Part shown: positions 23,240 through 35,099 of the stretch, piece after piece | Layout: every line of letters starts with the position of its first letter | How positions within the stretch are numbered: the stretch's first letter is position 1 | Assembly: GCA_005406025.1 (NCBI GenBank) | Contig: BGZK01000181.1 | Span: 434,001-498,000 of the forward strand | DNA from: Eumeta japonica | Taxonomy: Eukaryota; Arthropoda; Insecta; Lepidoptera; Psychidae | Length of the DNA stretch: 64,000 bases | Direction of reading: 5' to 3' | The notes under the pieces: generated by a model | Seen by the model: the letters and a program-made list of their open reading frames with translations, nothing else | Databases searched by the model: none | Told to the model about the DNA's origin: nothing | Made by a program: the position numbers and the translations under genes

Positions 23240-23900
23240 TGAGATTGAGGGTTAGGAAAGAACGTAGAACCTCTTCCTTTTTTTGAAGTGGGTAAAAAAT
23301 AATATGTACCTAGCATGCATCTCACACAATTTCAATAAGCTCAAATACGGCTAGGATACATTGTTTCATTATGGAGTTCCGATGCCAACCTTGCATCGGA
23401 GTTTGCTACCTCTGGCTTCATCATCAGATCAGTCCCATGGTAGCATTTTCGTCAGAATCATTTATTTAAATTTGCTCTTTTATAATTAATTATCTTCATT
23501 AACATGTCTTATCGTCACCCGGGAAATATTTAATCATTGAGCAGTTCCGTTGGTTATCTTCTGTGGTCTTCTTGATAAGTTTCACGTCAGTAAATGATCC
23601 TTTCTAAATGAAAATGTTGGCCTTATAGGAAAAACAAAAATAGACATATGATAGTTTAGCATGCTCTTAGTTCCTCATGGATGTCATCATGAGAAATGGA
23701 TTTTGAATAAAACAAGACCAATCAGGAATCCTTTCATTAATTAAAGAACTTTCCAAATCGGTTAATAAATAACTAGGTTCTGAGATAACAAATATAAAAA
23801 ATGCAACCCAATTGAGTACTTCCTCCTTTTATTTTTGAAGCCTGTTAAAAAATAGATAATATAATATCTCTTCTGAAACTTTTTTTCTACTATTTATTGT
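23240..23900 (+). repeat. dispersed repeat, two insertions sharing a TTTTTGAAG...TTAAAAAA end
   Basis: The same end motif occurs twice in the same orientation: CTTTTTTTGAAGTGGGTAAAAAATA near 23276 and CTTTTATTTTTGAAGCCTGTTAAAAAATA near 23826. It also occurs at 33640-34040 (CCTTTTTTTTTGAAGTCGG). The interior (GCTTCATCATCAGATCAGTC near 23417) resembles a repeat common in moth and butterfly genomes, recognised from memory. A small hairpin, GATGC...GCATC, lies near 23380. It is non-coding. Confidence 0.5.
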
Positions 23901-24449
23901 TTTGTTATTTCGTTTGCACGCTCATCCCTAGAAATTCAAAACCTCATCACGCCACGCGCCTCCACCGTAAGAATTTTATGTTTTTTTTATAATTTTAGAC
24001 AACTTCGTAACGCCCCCTCTCCATTTCTCATACATGCTTTCAATGAACAAACACACCCGATTCTAGTGTTTTGTTATATATAAGTATCTTTTATTGTAAA
24101 TATTTGGGATAATATCATGTACCGGACGTGGCAAACGCGGGCTTGACGGCCTTGTTTATAATATGCTGGTTCGGTTGCTATTATTTTCTGCAAGAAAGAG
24201 AACTCGTCGCACGTGGAACGTCGATAATAAATCCTCTGTATCTATAGAGGCGCAGAGATTTATTCTGAGATAATGTAACGTGTGTGCTGTGGCTCATACT
24301 GGTGCGATTACAACCAAGGTTCAAGGCGATTGTGCAAGATGCAAATGCATTCGTGTGCATTTTTTATATTACTTGCTGCAATTATTGGATTCGTCCTTCA
24401 AAGAGCGACTTTTATCAGAGCGAAATTGGTTTAAATGTAGACTACTTAA
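23901..24449. other. non-coding stretch
   Basis: No gene is supported. The sequence becomes richer in CpG from about 24120 towards the GC-rich block that follows. The ORF at 24284-24532 has no recognisable domain. Confidence 0.3.
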
Positions 24450-24625
24450 ATGAATACAATCCGGATTGCTACTTCGTACTCGCTCGGAAGCCGTCGAGAG
24501 TTCGTCGTCGAGTCGTCATCTGCGTCCGCTGAAAGGAGACATAGGTTCGGGTCGGAGTACTTACTGGGTCCGGGAATCATCTCGTTGGGGCAAAGTTGCG
24601 ACGCGTCTTTGGAGTAGGTGGGTAG
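24450..24625 (+). other. candidate 5' exon or promoter edge with strong splice donor
   Basis: A CpG-rich segment (24478-24625) ends at a consensus donor, TAG followed by GTGAGT at 24626-24631. The composition and donor suggest a transcribed 5' exon, possibly untranslated. A 62-codon ORF (24466-24654) crosses the donor and has no known domain. It cannot be connected to a downstream exon from sequence alone. Confidence 0.3.
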
Positions 24626-24634
24626 GTGAGTGCC

Positions 24635-24892
24635 TCACGACTGACAAGCTTTAATTATTAAAATTGCAGTAGCATAGTCCCAGACTGCTTTTCCAATTTC
24701 CTGGGTAGTCGAAATAAACAGCCCGCCGGGCGCTAGGGGACGCAGCGTGCATCGCGTGCGCCGGTCGGCGGTGAGCTCGTACAGGCGGGCGGCGGCTCGC
24801 GGATCGTCCCCAGAGACGGACAGGGCCACGACCTCGTCTACTAGGATGTCGGAAATGAAAACGTAGAACGTGAAGAGAGCTGCGGACGTTTC
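24635..24892 (-). CDS. unassigned exon-like ORF, possible C-terminal exon
   Basis: The minus strand is open from a TAG just above 24892 to a stop at about 24635, in a GC-rich block with strong GC-ending codon use. The product begins hydrophobic (LFTFYVFISDILVDEVVAL), becomes charged (a DDPRAAARLYELTADRRTRC run) and ends with WDYATAILIIKACQS before TGA. The pattern of hydrophobic, charged loop, hydrophobic would suit the end of a membrane protein, perhaps a chemoreceptor, but no diagnostic motif is present. An acceptor-like AG lies just upstream, with a poor pyrimidine tract. The plus-strand candidate exon at 24450-24625 is adjacent, so only one of the two readings may be right. Confidence 0.25.
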   Translation of the reverse strand, partial: ETSAALFTFYVFISDILVDEVVALSVSGDDPRAAARLYELTADRRTRCTLRPLAPGGLFISTTQEIGKAVWDYATAILIIKACQS

Positions 24893-25130
24893 GGGCGTCT
24901 ACGCGGGACGACTTCTATGCGCCGCCGGTGTATTGTCGAAAAGTCTATACGATTATTTCATCATCGATTCCGGGCCACGCCGATAAACGCGGCAGCTTAG
25001 TCCTTCGACGACTTCCGACCTCGACTTGGGAGCATATCGTCCCGAGAGCAACTCTGTTTGTATAGGAAGTCGTCGGCTTCCGTACACGTGCATGATGCAT
25101 CTCACGAGTGAAGCTCGTGCAATCTCGTAT
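24893..25130. promoter_or_regulatory. CpG-rich region
   Basis: CpG-rich DNA continues from the exon-like block to about 25110, with many CGTCG words, and then drops sharply to AT-rich sequence with a TA run at 25157. It may be a promoter for a gene on either strand. No specific element can be named. Confidence 0.25.
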
Positions 25131-25697
25131 ATTTATTTATAAATTCTCCTGAAATATATATATATATTTCCCATATATCTATAAAAATATACTATTCCAT
25201 AACAGAACACGAACGATCATATGTGCAGTATTTCAGTGTGTAAACCCGTTTATACCAACTATAAGACAGCGTGACTAGTGCGTTGACGTTATCTGTCGAA
25301 CAACAGCGAGAAATTTGCAATTAATTTGTTTTCGTAAAGAGGACAAAACTAGCTGTCAAAGCTTAGTAAATTGTAGAAATTATATTTTAAACTAAAATTG
25401 AAATTTGTTTTTACAGGTGTGCAATGTTATCAAAACACAAAATAAGTAAATTATATTTTTTATTAGCCGAGATATGTAAATGATACAAGGCAGAGATAAT
25501 TTGACCAGAATCAAATCTAGATCTAGGGTCGGAGTCAAGAGCGGAAGTGGAATTCATCCACTGCTACTTGGAGAGGGAGAAAGAATCGCGTGAAAAAAGT
25601 GTTCGAGTCCTAACTACAGGTAACTTAACAGATAAGACTTAATTTAAGCCAAACTAAATCAGACGCCCCGTGTCTGGAAGAGCTCGTTAAGCGGTCA

Positions 25698-25838
25698 CGA
25701 GCCTACCTATATACAACTTTTATATATAAAAGCACTTTTATCGCGTCGGTGACGACAGTCCTTATTAGCTCCCCATCCGCACTGAGCTATCACAGAAGAT
25801 CAACGTGTATAGACTATCGATGTATATAGGTAGGCTCG
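25698..25838. repeat. 141-bp inverted-repeat element
   Basis: The 17-bp perfect terminal arms CGAGCCTACCTATATAC (25698-25714) and GTATATAGGTAGGCTCG (25822-25838) enclose 107 bp of unrelated non-coding DNA. The form is that of a short MITE or foldback element. No clear target duplication is visible next to the arms. Confidence 0.6.
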
Positions 25839-27690
25839 CAGCGACAAATAAAACGGTCTCACGAAACCAATCTGATCGGTTAAATCGGATTGGTTTTATG
25901 TTTATTTAGTCGTGAGTAATCGATCCGTTCGGTCATAAAATGTCGTTAGAGATCATTACGATAGAAAAATTGTTATTGTTTTGAGAGCTTTAATAGCTAT
26001 AAGCCGATCATGATACGTTATTACAGCCATCATACTTAAAATGTGGGCGTGAATAAGCTGTTATATCTGACCTTTAAAGGCCGTCGTTACTTACATCTTC
26101 AATCGCTTGCTGATAACACCTATTCAGTGATTGTGAACGCACACAAAGTGTTCATTCAATTGATAAATTACAAGTAGCTTCATTTGAATGAGTATTTGAA
26201 TAACAAAAAAAAGTTTAGGAGATTTCTTAAAACTCTTGCCAAGAAAATGAAAAAATATATATAATTTGAGAAAATACTGTTTTCGGTTCGATATTAGAAA
26301 TTCGAATTTTCATCAGATTTTGATGTTTAAGGTCATACGAATCAATTTTAACTTGTTTCCGAGTGGCGTCTTTCTTGGTCTCTCGCTCGCTTTCGTTCTC
26401 TTTTAATGCGTTTATATGCGGTAAATATTGTAACAGAAAAGTTTAGAGATGGCCAAAGAGATCAACATTTTTCAGATTTTTTGAAATAACTTTTATATTG
26501 CTGGTGAAGTGGTTCTGGTAGCTGATTAAATTCTAATACAATAATAAAATCTAATCAGCTCCAGAGCTCTTTTCATCAGACTGTTGCATGGACCGCTGTA
26601 AACTACATAAAAACCAATTGATTTGTTCAAGAAATTTCATTAGAAAAAAAATATCAAAAAATTTTTTACAATATTTTTGGTACTCTAACAATAAATTCTA
26701 AAATATAACCAGCTCGTTTCCTTAAAAAACAATGTTAGTCGTTGTAGATTACATTAAATTTGGTTGGTTCGTTCAAGAGATACCGTTAATAAACTTACGA
26801 TAAAATGTTTTTAGAAATAACATAAAATTATTATAAGAATATGTTCCATCTTTTTCAGCTTAAAAATTGCTTCGGTGCCGCGAAGCCGATCAAAACCAAC
26901 AACGCATTCGAAAAGTATCGCAGTTGGAAACTTAAAATATAGAGTATTGTTTAAATAAATTTAGAAATTTGAACTCGTAGAGCTGAAAATGTATTATTTT
27001 TATCGCAACTGACATGTATATTTTAGCACTGGACTTTATGGGTATTTACATTTTTGAGCGCTTTAAATTCGAAAGTCAAAAGAAGTTTTAAGAATAGCCT
27101 GCAGGGTCAACTGTCTACCGAATTTTCGAGCTCGAAATGTTCAGATCTTGAGTCATCGGTATTTTCAAACTCAAGGAGTTCGGGAACATAACACAAATAT
27201 CACAACAGGTAATGTTAAAGATGGCCTGCATGATCGAATATTTTTTAAAAATTTGACATATGCCGAAGATCTGAATTTTCCAAGAGATGCGATTCGTAGG
27301 CGCATACACACACACTCTTTGTGAATTTTTGAAAATGCTCTATCGAAATTGTATAAGCGAATTTCGTATTTAAATATATAGATTTGATTAAAATAGTACG
27401 GGTTTCAATACAATTTTTTTCTATAATCAGCATATCATTCCTGCTCTTCGACTGGAAGAAACTTACATACACATCAGCATATACATCATCATATACATCG
27501 ACGCGGACAGTTGAAAGGATTCTTAGATAACACTTTTAAGACGTAAATGAAAGCGCGTCGTATTGCGATCCTCTAAGATGAATGTTCTTGCTTATTTCAT
27601 CGGTGAATTGAAAATATCCGCGCTGGACGCGCCCTTCGCCCGGACTCGATCCGTCTACTTCACCCGCGACAGTCGGTACGGCCGAGGAGG
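25839..27690. other. non-coding stretch
   Basis: No gene is supported. AT-rich intergenic or intronic DNA with isolated small ORFs (27115-27472 minus). GC content rises from about 27550. Confidence 0.35.
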
Positions 27691-27701
27691 TCGGGCGAGT
27701 T

Positions 27702-27765
27702 CGAGCCGGACTTGTGGACTCGCAAGTGGGTAGGTACCTACTTCTGAGTTGACGAGTCCGGCTCG
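27702..27765. repeat. GC-rich foldback centred on a KpnI-like palindrome
   Basis: CGAGCCGGACT (27702-27712) pairs exactly with AGTCCGGCTCG (27755-27765). The centre holds the 12-bp palindrome GTAGGTACCTAC (27730-27741). The whole lies in a CpG-rich patch (27620-27780) that could be a promoter. Confidence 0.65.
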
Positions 27766-27779
27766 TGAACCTCTGTAGG

Positions 27780-29744
27780 TCAGAGGTAGGTATTCATAAT
27801 AACATTAATAGTTAAGCGATAACTTAAAACTTTACAAGTATTCGCCGCTCGGTTTGTTTCAATAGAAAATTGTTTCCAATAGCCATAGAGCATTCTTGTT
27901 ATCAACGATTCTTCAGTGCTCCAACAGACAATTGGAGCGAAGATTCAACCAGACTTACTCCAAAGCGTCTATTTCCTCGTGTTTTAATTCATATTCCACT
28001 GTACTGTATTTTCTATTTTTTTGATTCACATGTGGAATCATCTCTGGTACAACTCTATGCGCTGTCTCATTCTCTACCGAAGAAATTTTATTAATGTCAG
28101 TTTATTTGTTAAATATAACATCTTTATTACATTCTTCGATTGCATTATACTGTCTTATAGTCATTTGTTAGCTATTTGTCATAAACGTTATGACACCATC
28201 CAAAATCGACGGCTTAATGTATTAATAATTGCTCTCTAAGGGAGGGAGAGAGTGATTTAATTTTGAACTTAAGTTGAAAACTCAATGTCAATTCTCTTGT
28301 GGTCAAGACCGAACGTAGTACCTTCTGGTCGAAGACGACACTCTTAACTACTGACCCACTACCGCTATTCATTGCCGTGTTTCTTCATTAATACTTTGCA
28401 TATTACGCCGAGTTTGTATGATTTCTGATTCACTTATGCAATTACAAAAAATACGACTCTTGTGAGCAGAGGCCCCACAATCTAGGTTCAAATATTTTCT
28501 GCTGCGCCCTACAAATTATGTTTGACGTCGACTCTTAATTTATGTGTATTTTCTTGTTGAAGTGCCTGTGATAAAATTTCGTTAAGCAGACTTATGTAGA
28601 ACAATGGTTCCACTTACCACAACTTGTTACATTCCAAACGACGCTTAGTGATCACAGAATCAACTTTTGCCGCTACCATTCAGCCCTTATTTATTTCACT
28701 CCGGTCGATACTGTCGACGTCTATCTACGATAAGGAGAGCTGTTCCATGTTTATTCCCCTGTCAAACCAGCTTTTTCATGTACAATAGTAGTTTAGTTAA
28801 TAAGATTTCTTTGTACCGAGTCCAATGACGACCATGTTTGATACAACGATCTATACTTGAGAAGCAATGTACCAATTTGTTACCCGATGTATTTTTGTTA
28901 TGGCGACATCTGAATAACGTTTTCACCGCTTTCGTTTGCTTGTATAACTAAGATTTTTACTTCGTAACACAGTATGACTTGCTGATATTTTAAATTGATT
29001 TTTTTTTAATGTACATACTCAATTCACTCTTTTCTGCGCATTATTTGCACTCTATATACATATTTTAATCAAATATCTGTAAATGTATCGATATTGAGAG
29101 ATTTGTTTGGAGGTTATTATGTCAATGATTTTCAACTAAGCATGGTATATTATTTATTCTTCTTTAAAGTTTTTATGGATTCATTATCTATTTATTACGA
29201 TTTATAATAAATTTGAAAGTAACATTTTTTAGTTTTTATATCAGAAATGCTTAGAAAAGAATGATATTGAAGGACTTATACAAATCTATTTAAAAACAAT
29301 GAATAAATACGTTTAAAATTTCCAAAATAAAAACGAGATCTCGTTTAAGTAATACATTCTACTTGTGTGTCACTTTGTTTGCTTTTTTCATTTTATTCCA
29401 TAGCTGTCATTGTAATGTCATTACAAGTACTACTAAGCATTACATTGTAAAGATGAGGACAAAATTGACATTAAGTTAAATTTTGATTGTTTTTAAACGA
29501 TTTTTTCCTCTAAACAATATTAATAACATACCTTCATTTTTGGAAAACCTACATGTTAAGTGCATGCCGTTTACGCTATCTTTCGCCCTTTTATATCACA
29601 TTTCATCTCTGATAGACGAAAAACAACAGCCGCGGGGTCAAGGGGATATGCACGAGACGTCAAACAGACTTGCTTGCTGGCGGATCGGATGCACTTTGCT
29701 TACGTGCGGACGAGTGAATTAAAAAGAAAAACAAGGGCTGATGC
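27780..29744. other. non-coding stretch
   Basis: No gene is supported. Overlapping small ORFs at 27870-28239 and 29483-29751 show no domain and no codon bias. The DNA is AT-rich with no identified repeat. Confidence 0.35.
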
Positions 29745-29979
29745 GGGATAAACTCAGTTTTAAATAGAAAAAAATTGTTTTTCTATATAAAACTGAGTTT
29801 ATCCCTTGAACTGTCAAGGGAGTGAGCACAATTTATAAAAGTGCCACTAAACCTGGGACGAGAAGTCGGAAAGGTGAGTTTCCGCGCAATCTGACTATTC
29901 CTCAGGGCTATCCCTGAGGAATAGTCAGAATGAGAATTATCGTTGCATGCGTACACGCTGTACGCATGCAACGATAATT
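29745..29979. repeat. chain of five hairpins
   Basis: Five successive inverted repeats fit in 235 bp. (1) 29745-29772 with 29778-29805: 28-bp arms, one mismatch, 5-nt loop. (2) CCCTTGA 29803-29809 with TCAAGGG 29814-29820. (3) CGGAAA 29867-29872 with TTTCCG 29879-29884. (4) 29890-29907 with 29912-29929: 18 bp perfect, 4-nt loop. (5) 29935-29954 with 29960-29979: 20 bp perfect, 5-nt loop. The arms of different hairpins are unrelated. A TTTATAAAAG box lies between the second and third (29831-29840). There is no coding potential. Confidence 0.9.
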
Positions 29980-31812
29980 TCCGCAGTCGGTTCAAGAATT
30001 GAATCTCCTAGCATTTCAATTTGAATGTGAACTTGGGTGGCAAATGGTCAGATCGAAGAACAGTACCTTGGTGTTCACCATAGTCCAGGTCAAAACTAAC
30101 CAAAAACGCGTAGAATGGCGCTTTTAGTATATATTATTTTTATTCTTGCTTATAAAGAGACGTTTTATGAGCAATATCATAAAATCGAATCGAATTGTGG
30201 TACTTTATACGTCTAAATTATCGTTATGATTAAATAAAACTCGTACAATATTATGCCCTTTTTATTTTATTGCAGAAACGTTATTGAGTATATTTGAATT
30301 CTGACCAATTTCTTAAATATGATTTGGGTTGATGACATCTGTACGTTTAAACATAATTACCGAATCAATATTTCGGAAAATCATGAGGTAATTTTTTTTT
30401 ATACTCAACGGGTTTTTGAATTTCTCATTCGATCATTAATGCACCACTCGAGATTTTTCAAATATTTCATCGATAGTCAATTTTCAAACTTTTAATCAAA
30501 GTTTCCAACTCCTTGTACTTTCTCATTTGTAATACAAATAAAATGATTATCATTTAACATTCAAAATGTTTTTTCGATTGCCACAAGGGTGCTCATTTTC
30601 AGCGAAAACGCGAATTAGCTCTGTTGTTGTGAGCTCTAAATGTAAGTGAATAATTAAAGTGGGAAAAGATAATAAGGATTAAGGTGAAAAAAAGGTAAAA
30701 AAAAATTTTGAAGAATTTTTATTATATTTGGGAATATTTAAAACATACTTAACATTAAATCTTTTAGTGAGTTCCTAAAGGGCCATAATTTAGATATTTT
30801 TCTTTAGATTTTTAGTTTTTCGTTGAAGATTGACTTAATATCAGAAGCATTTTTGTCTTTATTGAGAAATAATGAAAACTTTGTACTTACATATGATTTC
30901 CTTAAAAATCGACCATTTTACGACTTACGTCTAATGTGAACGGAAGTCCTGATGCTGGTTTATATTGACATTTTTTTTTATATCAACCGATTTTTTTAAA
31001 TGAATAAAAAAGGTATTGTTAAATTAGGAACAATTTATGATTTATGTATACCTAGCTAAGAGATATTGTTTTGGCATTGATGTTCATTGTTTAATTCTAC
31101 TATTTTATTCCTTTTGTTATTGAGTTTATTTTCAATGTACCCGAAGATAGTGTAGAACATGAAATCTGTGAATTTTCTCAAACATCGTACAATTATTTTA
31201 TTCTTTATTTAATATATTTTGTTAACTACACGTATGTTACAAAGAGATAAATTCTAATTGATTTACTGACTGACACGTCAATGTAGATCCAAAAGTACAG
31301 AAGTTATTGTATCAAAATAAAAAAAAAAAACTAGAAAATCGCAAGTGGAATAGAATGCGAGTGGCAATCTATAAAAAATGTTTTTTTTTATTCAGAATAC
31401 AGAATCAATTTTGTACTTACGGAAAAACTTTCACATACAACATGTTTACTTCAACGCAGGGCTGAAAGTGCTGAAGTTAGAAACGTGATGTTTGCAAAAC
31501 GAGTATTAAATTTACCTGATAACTCGTTACTGCAAATGGTAGTTCATATAATAAGAGATGGCGGTATTGCGAGAACGCTCATGGTTGTTGTATGCTAGTC
31601 CAGTTACGGCGAAGGAGATTGGAGGTCAGATCGCGGACTACACGGTCGTACTACTCGACGGCTAGTTCATAGCGCATATATGACCCAAGGTCACAGTGTT
31701 TTATTTCAATTGTATGTCGCTGCATAATATTTGTGTATGTATTCGAGTTGTATACAAAGGCGTGCTCTGTGTTACTTAAAAGGTTAAGAAGTAAATCCCG
31801 TTTCGTTTATTT
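29980..31812. other. non-coding stretch
   Basis: No gene or repeat could be defended. The DNA is strongly AT-rich. From about 31590 the composition becomes more mixed towards the LTR-like segment. Confidence 0.35.
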
Positions 31813-32113
31813 TGTCCCGCTGTATGTAACCCCAGTTGTACTCTACTGTGGCTACCTCTACCTTATATTATAGTCTAGATAGTAACAACATGTTTAAAGT
31901 CTGTGTCTACCCGCGTGAGACGGAGGCGGGCCGTTAATCTCATATAGAGGCATATAAAGCTTCAGTAAATAAACGCATTACTTGTTGTTTCGCGATCGGT
32001 TCGCGGGCGGCCGTATAATCGAACGTCAGTGCCCATCGAAGTGGGTTATCAACGCCCAAAGTGCTGATGGAAACTTACACGAGTGCCGGGGTCCAATCCT
32101 GGGGATGAGGACA
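31813..32113 (+). mobile_element. candidate solo LTR (~300 bp)
   Basis: The segment begins TGTCCCGC and ends GATGAGGACA, giving the TGTCC/GGACA inverted termini expected of an LTR. Inside, in order, are CATATAAAGC (TATA-like, near 31949) and AGTAAATAAACG (poly-A signal AATAAA, near 31971), followed by GC-rich sequence. The flanking bases (TATTT left, TTTTT right) are only a poor match for a target duplication. No internal region adjoins it. Confidence 0.4.
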
Positions 32114-32259
32114 TTTTTATTATAGAACGGACAAATAGGTGACATTTATTACATATTTTCTTACGTCACGGTATGGTTAGTCGCTCGCAATTATATATAA
32201 CTATACATTACTTAATCAGAGGTTGCCGATGTTGTTTCGTAAATTAAACTACCCAACCC

Positions 32260-32410
32260 ATAATAATCGATTCCATATACCGTATGGAATCCATCAAGTG
32301 TCTTTCCGCAAATATTCATAATCTCCTTTTTTTTAGAACAACTTTGCCAAAGAAACCATAATCATTGAAGTCGCCGATTCTGACAAAAAACCTCAGAAAG
32401 TAAATATACA
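32260..32410 (+). repeat. dispersed repeat, also at 58135-58285 (inverted)
   Basis: The block with ATATTCATAATCTC (32315) and TTAGAACAACTTTGCC followed by AAAGAAACCATAATCATTG is the reverse complement, with few changes, of 58170-58250. A shorter relative lies near 57290-57370 (AATATTCATAATCCCC). It is non-coding and the element type is unknown. Confidence 0.65.
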
Positions 32411-32439
32411 AAGTACAACCCTAGTGCTTAGTAACACGG

Positions 32440-32600
32440 TGTGTGCGCTAAAATTCGCCCACCCCGTCATCCGTAGTTCGCACGCGACAGGCGCCGGCAC
32501 TCGTCTAGTGAGTCCGCCGCGGGTCCGCCGTGGGTCTTCCCGTCCGCGCGCGACTAACGACCGAACGCAAGCTTTAAAGGTTTAGTTATTTTGTTTTTAA
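32440..32600. promoter_or_regulatory. CpG island
   Basis: About 140 bp of dense CpG (GGCGCCGG, CCGCCGCGGG, CCGCGCGCG) between AT-rich flanks. It has the composition of a promoter, but no ORF on either strand is convincing. A gene may start here with an untranslated first exon. Confidence 0.35.
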
Positions 32601-33014
32601 ACTGTCACGTTTGCGATTTGACGTTTTTGAAACTAAGATTGTGTGTAATCAATGTGATTTATTAAAGTAACTTATAAAAGTAATTACAAAAACGTATCAT
32701 TGAAAATACGCTTACTACTAATAATAATAATGGTCATTATTTTTGATCATTATGTACGCACTTAAGGAGTTATATTTCTTAGGTATGATAAAACAAAAAT
32801 AACTCCAAAAATGTTATTCTGCTTGCCATTTCTTTACGTTTGTAAAAACAAATATACAATTCATTAATTTCAGAATCAATTCATATACCAAAAGAAAAAT
32901 TAGAATGAACTATTTCTTAATTAATGACATAATTATGATTTGAAATAAAAACAAATAAAAATAACACATATCAACCATTAACTTCAAATCTATAAACGTA
33001 CCTTAAAAAATGTT

Positions 33015-33034
33015 ATTATTTGCATGCAAATAAT
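33015..33034. promoter_or_regulatory. 20-bp palindrome containing double POU octamer
   Basis: ATTATTTGCATGCAAATAAT is perfectly self-complementary and contains overlapping ATTTGCAT and ATGCAAAT octamers, the binding word of POU-domain factors. It could be a dimeric POU site, or a chance palindrome in AT-rich DNA. No gene nearby supports a role. Confidence 0.35.
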
Positions 33035-33634
33035 TTATAACAATGAAATAATAAAAGGCAGTCCTTTTATTTACAGTGGGATATTTACATTTTACAGTGG
33101 GATAATCAATACAGTTGAAAAAGTTTAATTTAAATTTGAAAAATTAAATAAATAATTATTTATTTTCTTGTACAAAGTCTAATTTTATCTTTATATTTGA
33201 TCTTATAACAATTATTAAGCCAAAAATTTAAACGGGTTAACGTTATTTCTAAATGATGTTCACCGCCATAACATGTTTCGGTAGTGACTTAATTGACATA
33301 TCAGTTATTATTGATCTGAATTTGCTCCCTAAATTACTTATTTTCGTAATTAATGTTTATAGACACGAACGACTAGTCGAGTCAGGTACCAACTATACGA
33401 GCGCTTCGCCTATGGTTGTCATTAACTAAAAAAGCGACCAATAGATATTTTGATAAACGCACGCCATTTATTGAAGTTCAAATAATGCTATTACAATAAA
33501 AATGTTATATCATATTGGAGTTTAATAGTATAGATCAAGATTTTGATCATGATTGTAACAGGAAGGAATTAAACTATATACAAATTAAAAAATATGTATA
33601 TTTTTTTAAAACTGCTCTCAACAATTATTTAAAT

Positions 33635-34040
33635 AACTTTTTACACTGACTTCAAAAACAATTAATTAGTTGTTTTTGGAATTGGTTCGAGGTTAATGAA
33701 GGCAAAAGAACATATAATATATAAACATAAATATGAAACGTAAAATATTGAGTCAAAAAAAAGATCATCCCAAGATATACAACTGTGTGATGTATCTTTA
33801 GCTAGAACCGACTCAAAAAACAGCTAATTAGTTGTTTCTGAAATCTGTTTAGAAAATTCTTTAAATCGCTTTTTAAAAGGATATTAATTTTTTTTAATTT
33901 GTTTTATTTAACATTTTTTAGTTATCGATTTTTTAGTTATCCATATTTTACATATGGATTAAGCCATAGTTAATAAAATCGGCCAGGTATTTCCTTTAGA
34001 ACCTACTCCTTTTTTTTTGAAGTCGGACAAAAATGAAGGA
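33635..34040 (+). repeat. dispersed repeat with duplicated ACTTCAAAAACAA..TTAGTTG motif
   Basis: GACTTCAAAAACAATTAATT (33649) and GACTCAAAAAACAGCTAATT (33810) are diverged direct repeats about 160 bp apart. The segment ends in CCTACTCCTTTTTTTTTGAA followed by GTCGG near 34026, the end motif shared with 23240-23900. It is recognised as a common lepidopteran repeat type and is non-coding. Confidence 0.5.
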
Positions 34041-35099
34041 ATTCATTCTATATCCACCTACGCGGATCCGCAGGCATTAAAATGTGACTATTACTGAAGT
34101 TATTTATTAATTTACATACAACGCAAACAAAGATCACGAGAGAAAAAAATAAAAATTACAAAATTCATTTTGTTTCCATTCGAGTGAAGTCGCCACCGCA
34201 GATGGTTATTAATGAAATAATTTTTAATAAACATAATAAGGGCCTCGTTTTTAAATATTTGGCTACTTTTAATATGAACATTTCTGTTTTGACAACAAAA
34301 TCGAAATTGAGTAAATTGCATGGAATTAAAAAAACGCAGTAATTGCGTAGACTATAATAAACTTTACTAAATGTTATATCAATCTAATATAAGATTTCAA
34401 TTACTGCTAAATTGCACTTAAAAGTTTTACTTCAATATTAATTATTTACTTATGCACCTCGTATAGATGGATTAATAATAATAATTGTTATTATTATATT
34501 AACAATACAAAATTGATGTATTTTATATTCATAATATAAAAATAAAAAGAATGCATTTTATACCAATCCGGGCGGAGTCGCGAGCAGGAGTAATTATCAA
34601 AAATATATAAGAGGTCTCATATATGAAATTGTCGCTTTTTAATACTGCCCACTTTGAATTTTAATACTTGAACATTTAATTATTGACCATAAATTTGAAA
34701 TTCTAATAATAAAATGCGATGAAGCCATGCTGTAGTTAACTTGGCTGCAGCAAAGAAATGGGCTGGCTCCATCGGTGAGACACCATACTCACAAAATACA
34801 GATATCAAGTAATAGCTTCCAATATTTGTTTCATCCAGCGAGTGAGAGTTCCGGTGGCCCACTCCCCACTTCATCACTTCACTGCCTTTCCATCAGTCCA
34901 CTCCCCTCTCTATAATATATCCTAAAATCTTATACAATTACGTGTTTGCAGTTTGTATAGCCGACAACGGGCAAAAAGAAATTTGGCGTTATGTAATATT
35001 TACAAAAAAAAAACAGTTTTGCCGTTCCATGTACAAAATAAAGAAAAACAAACTGATTATTTCTTCTCATGTTGAGACATTCTCCCAATAGGACTTTTA
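34041..35099. other. non-coding stretch
   Basis: AT-rich DNA with small minus-strand ORFs (34112-34321, 34680-34877, 34930-35133). None has a domain or biased codons. No gene is supported. Confidence 0.3.

Noticed and set aside
26450..26470. ATGGCCAAAGAGATC reads MAKEI, considered as part of a missing CHMP3 exon
   Set aside because: Neighbouring codons do not continue the CHMP3 sequence and there is no splice context.
29945..29970. Hairpin considered as a rho-independent terminator or tRNA-like fold
   Set aside because: Eukaryotic context, no U tract, and no tRNA A-box or B-box arrangement.
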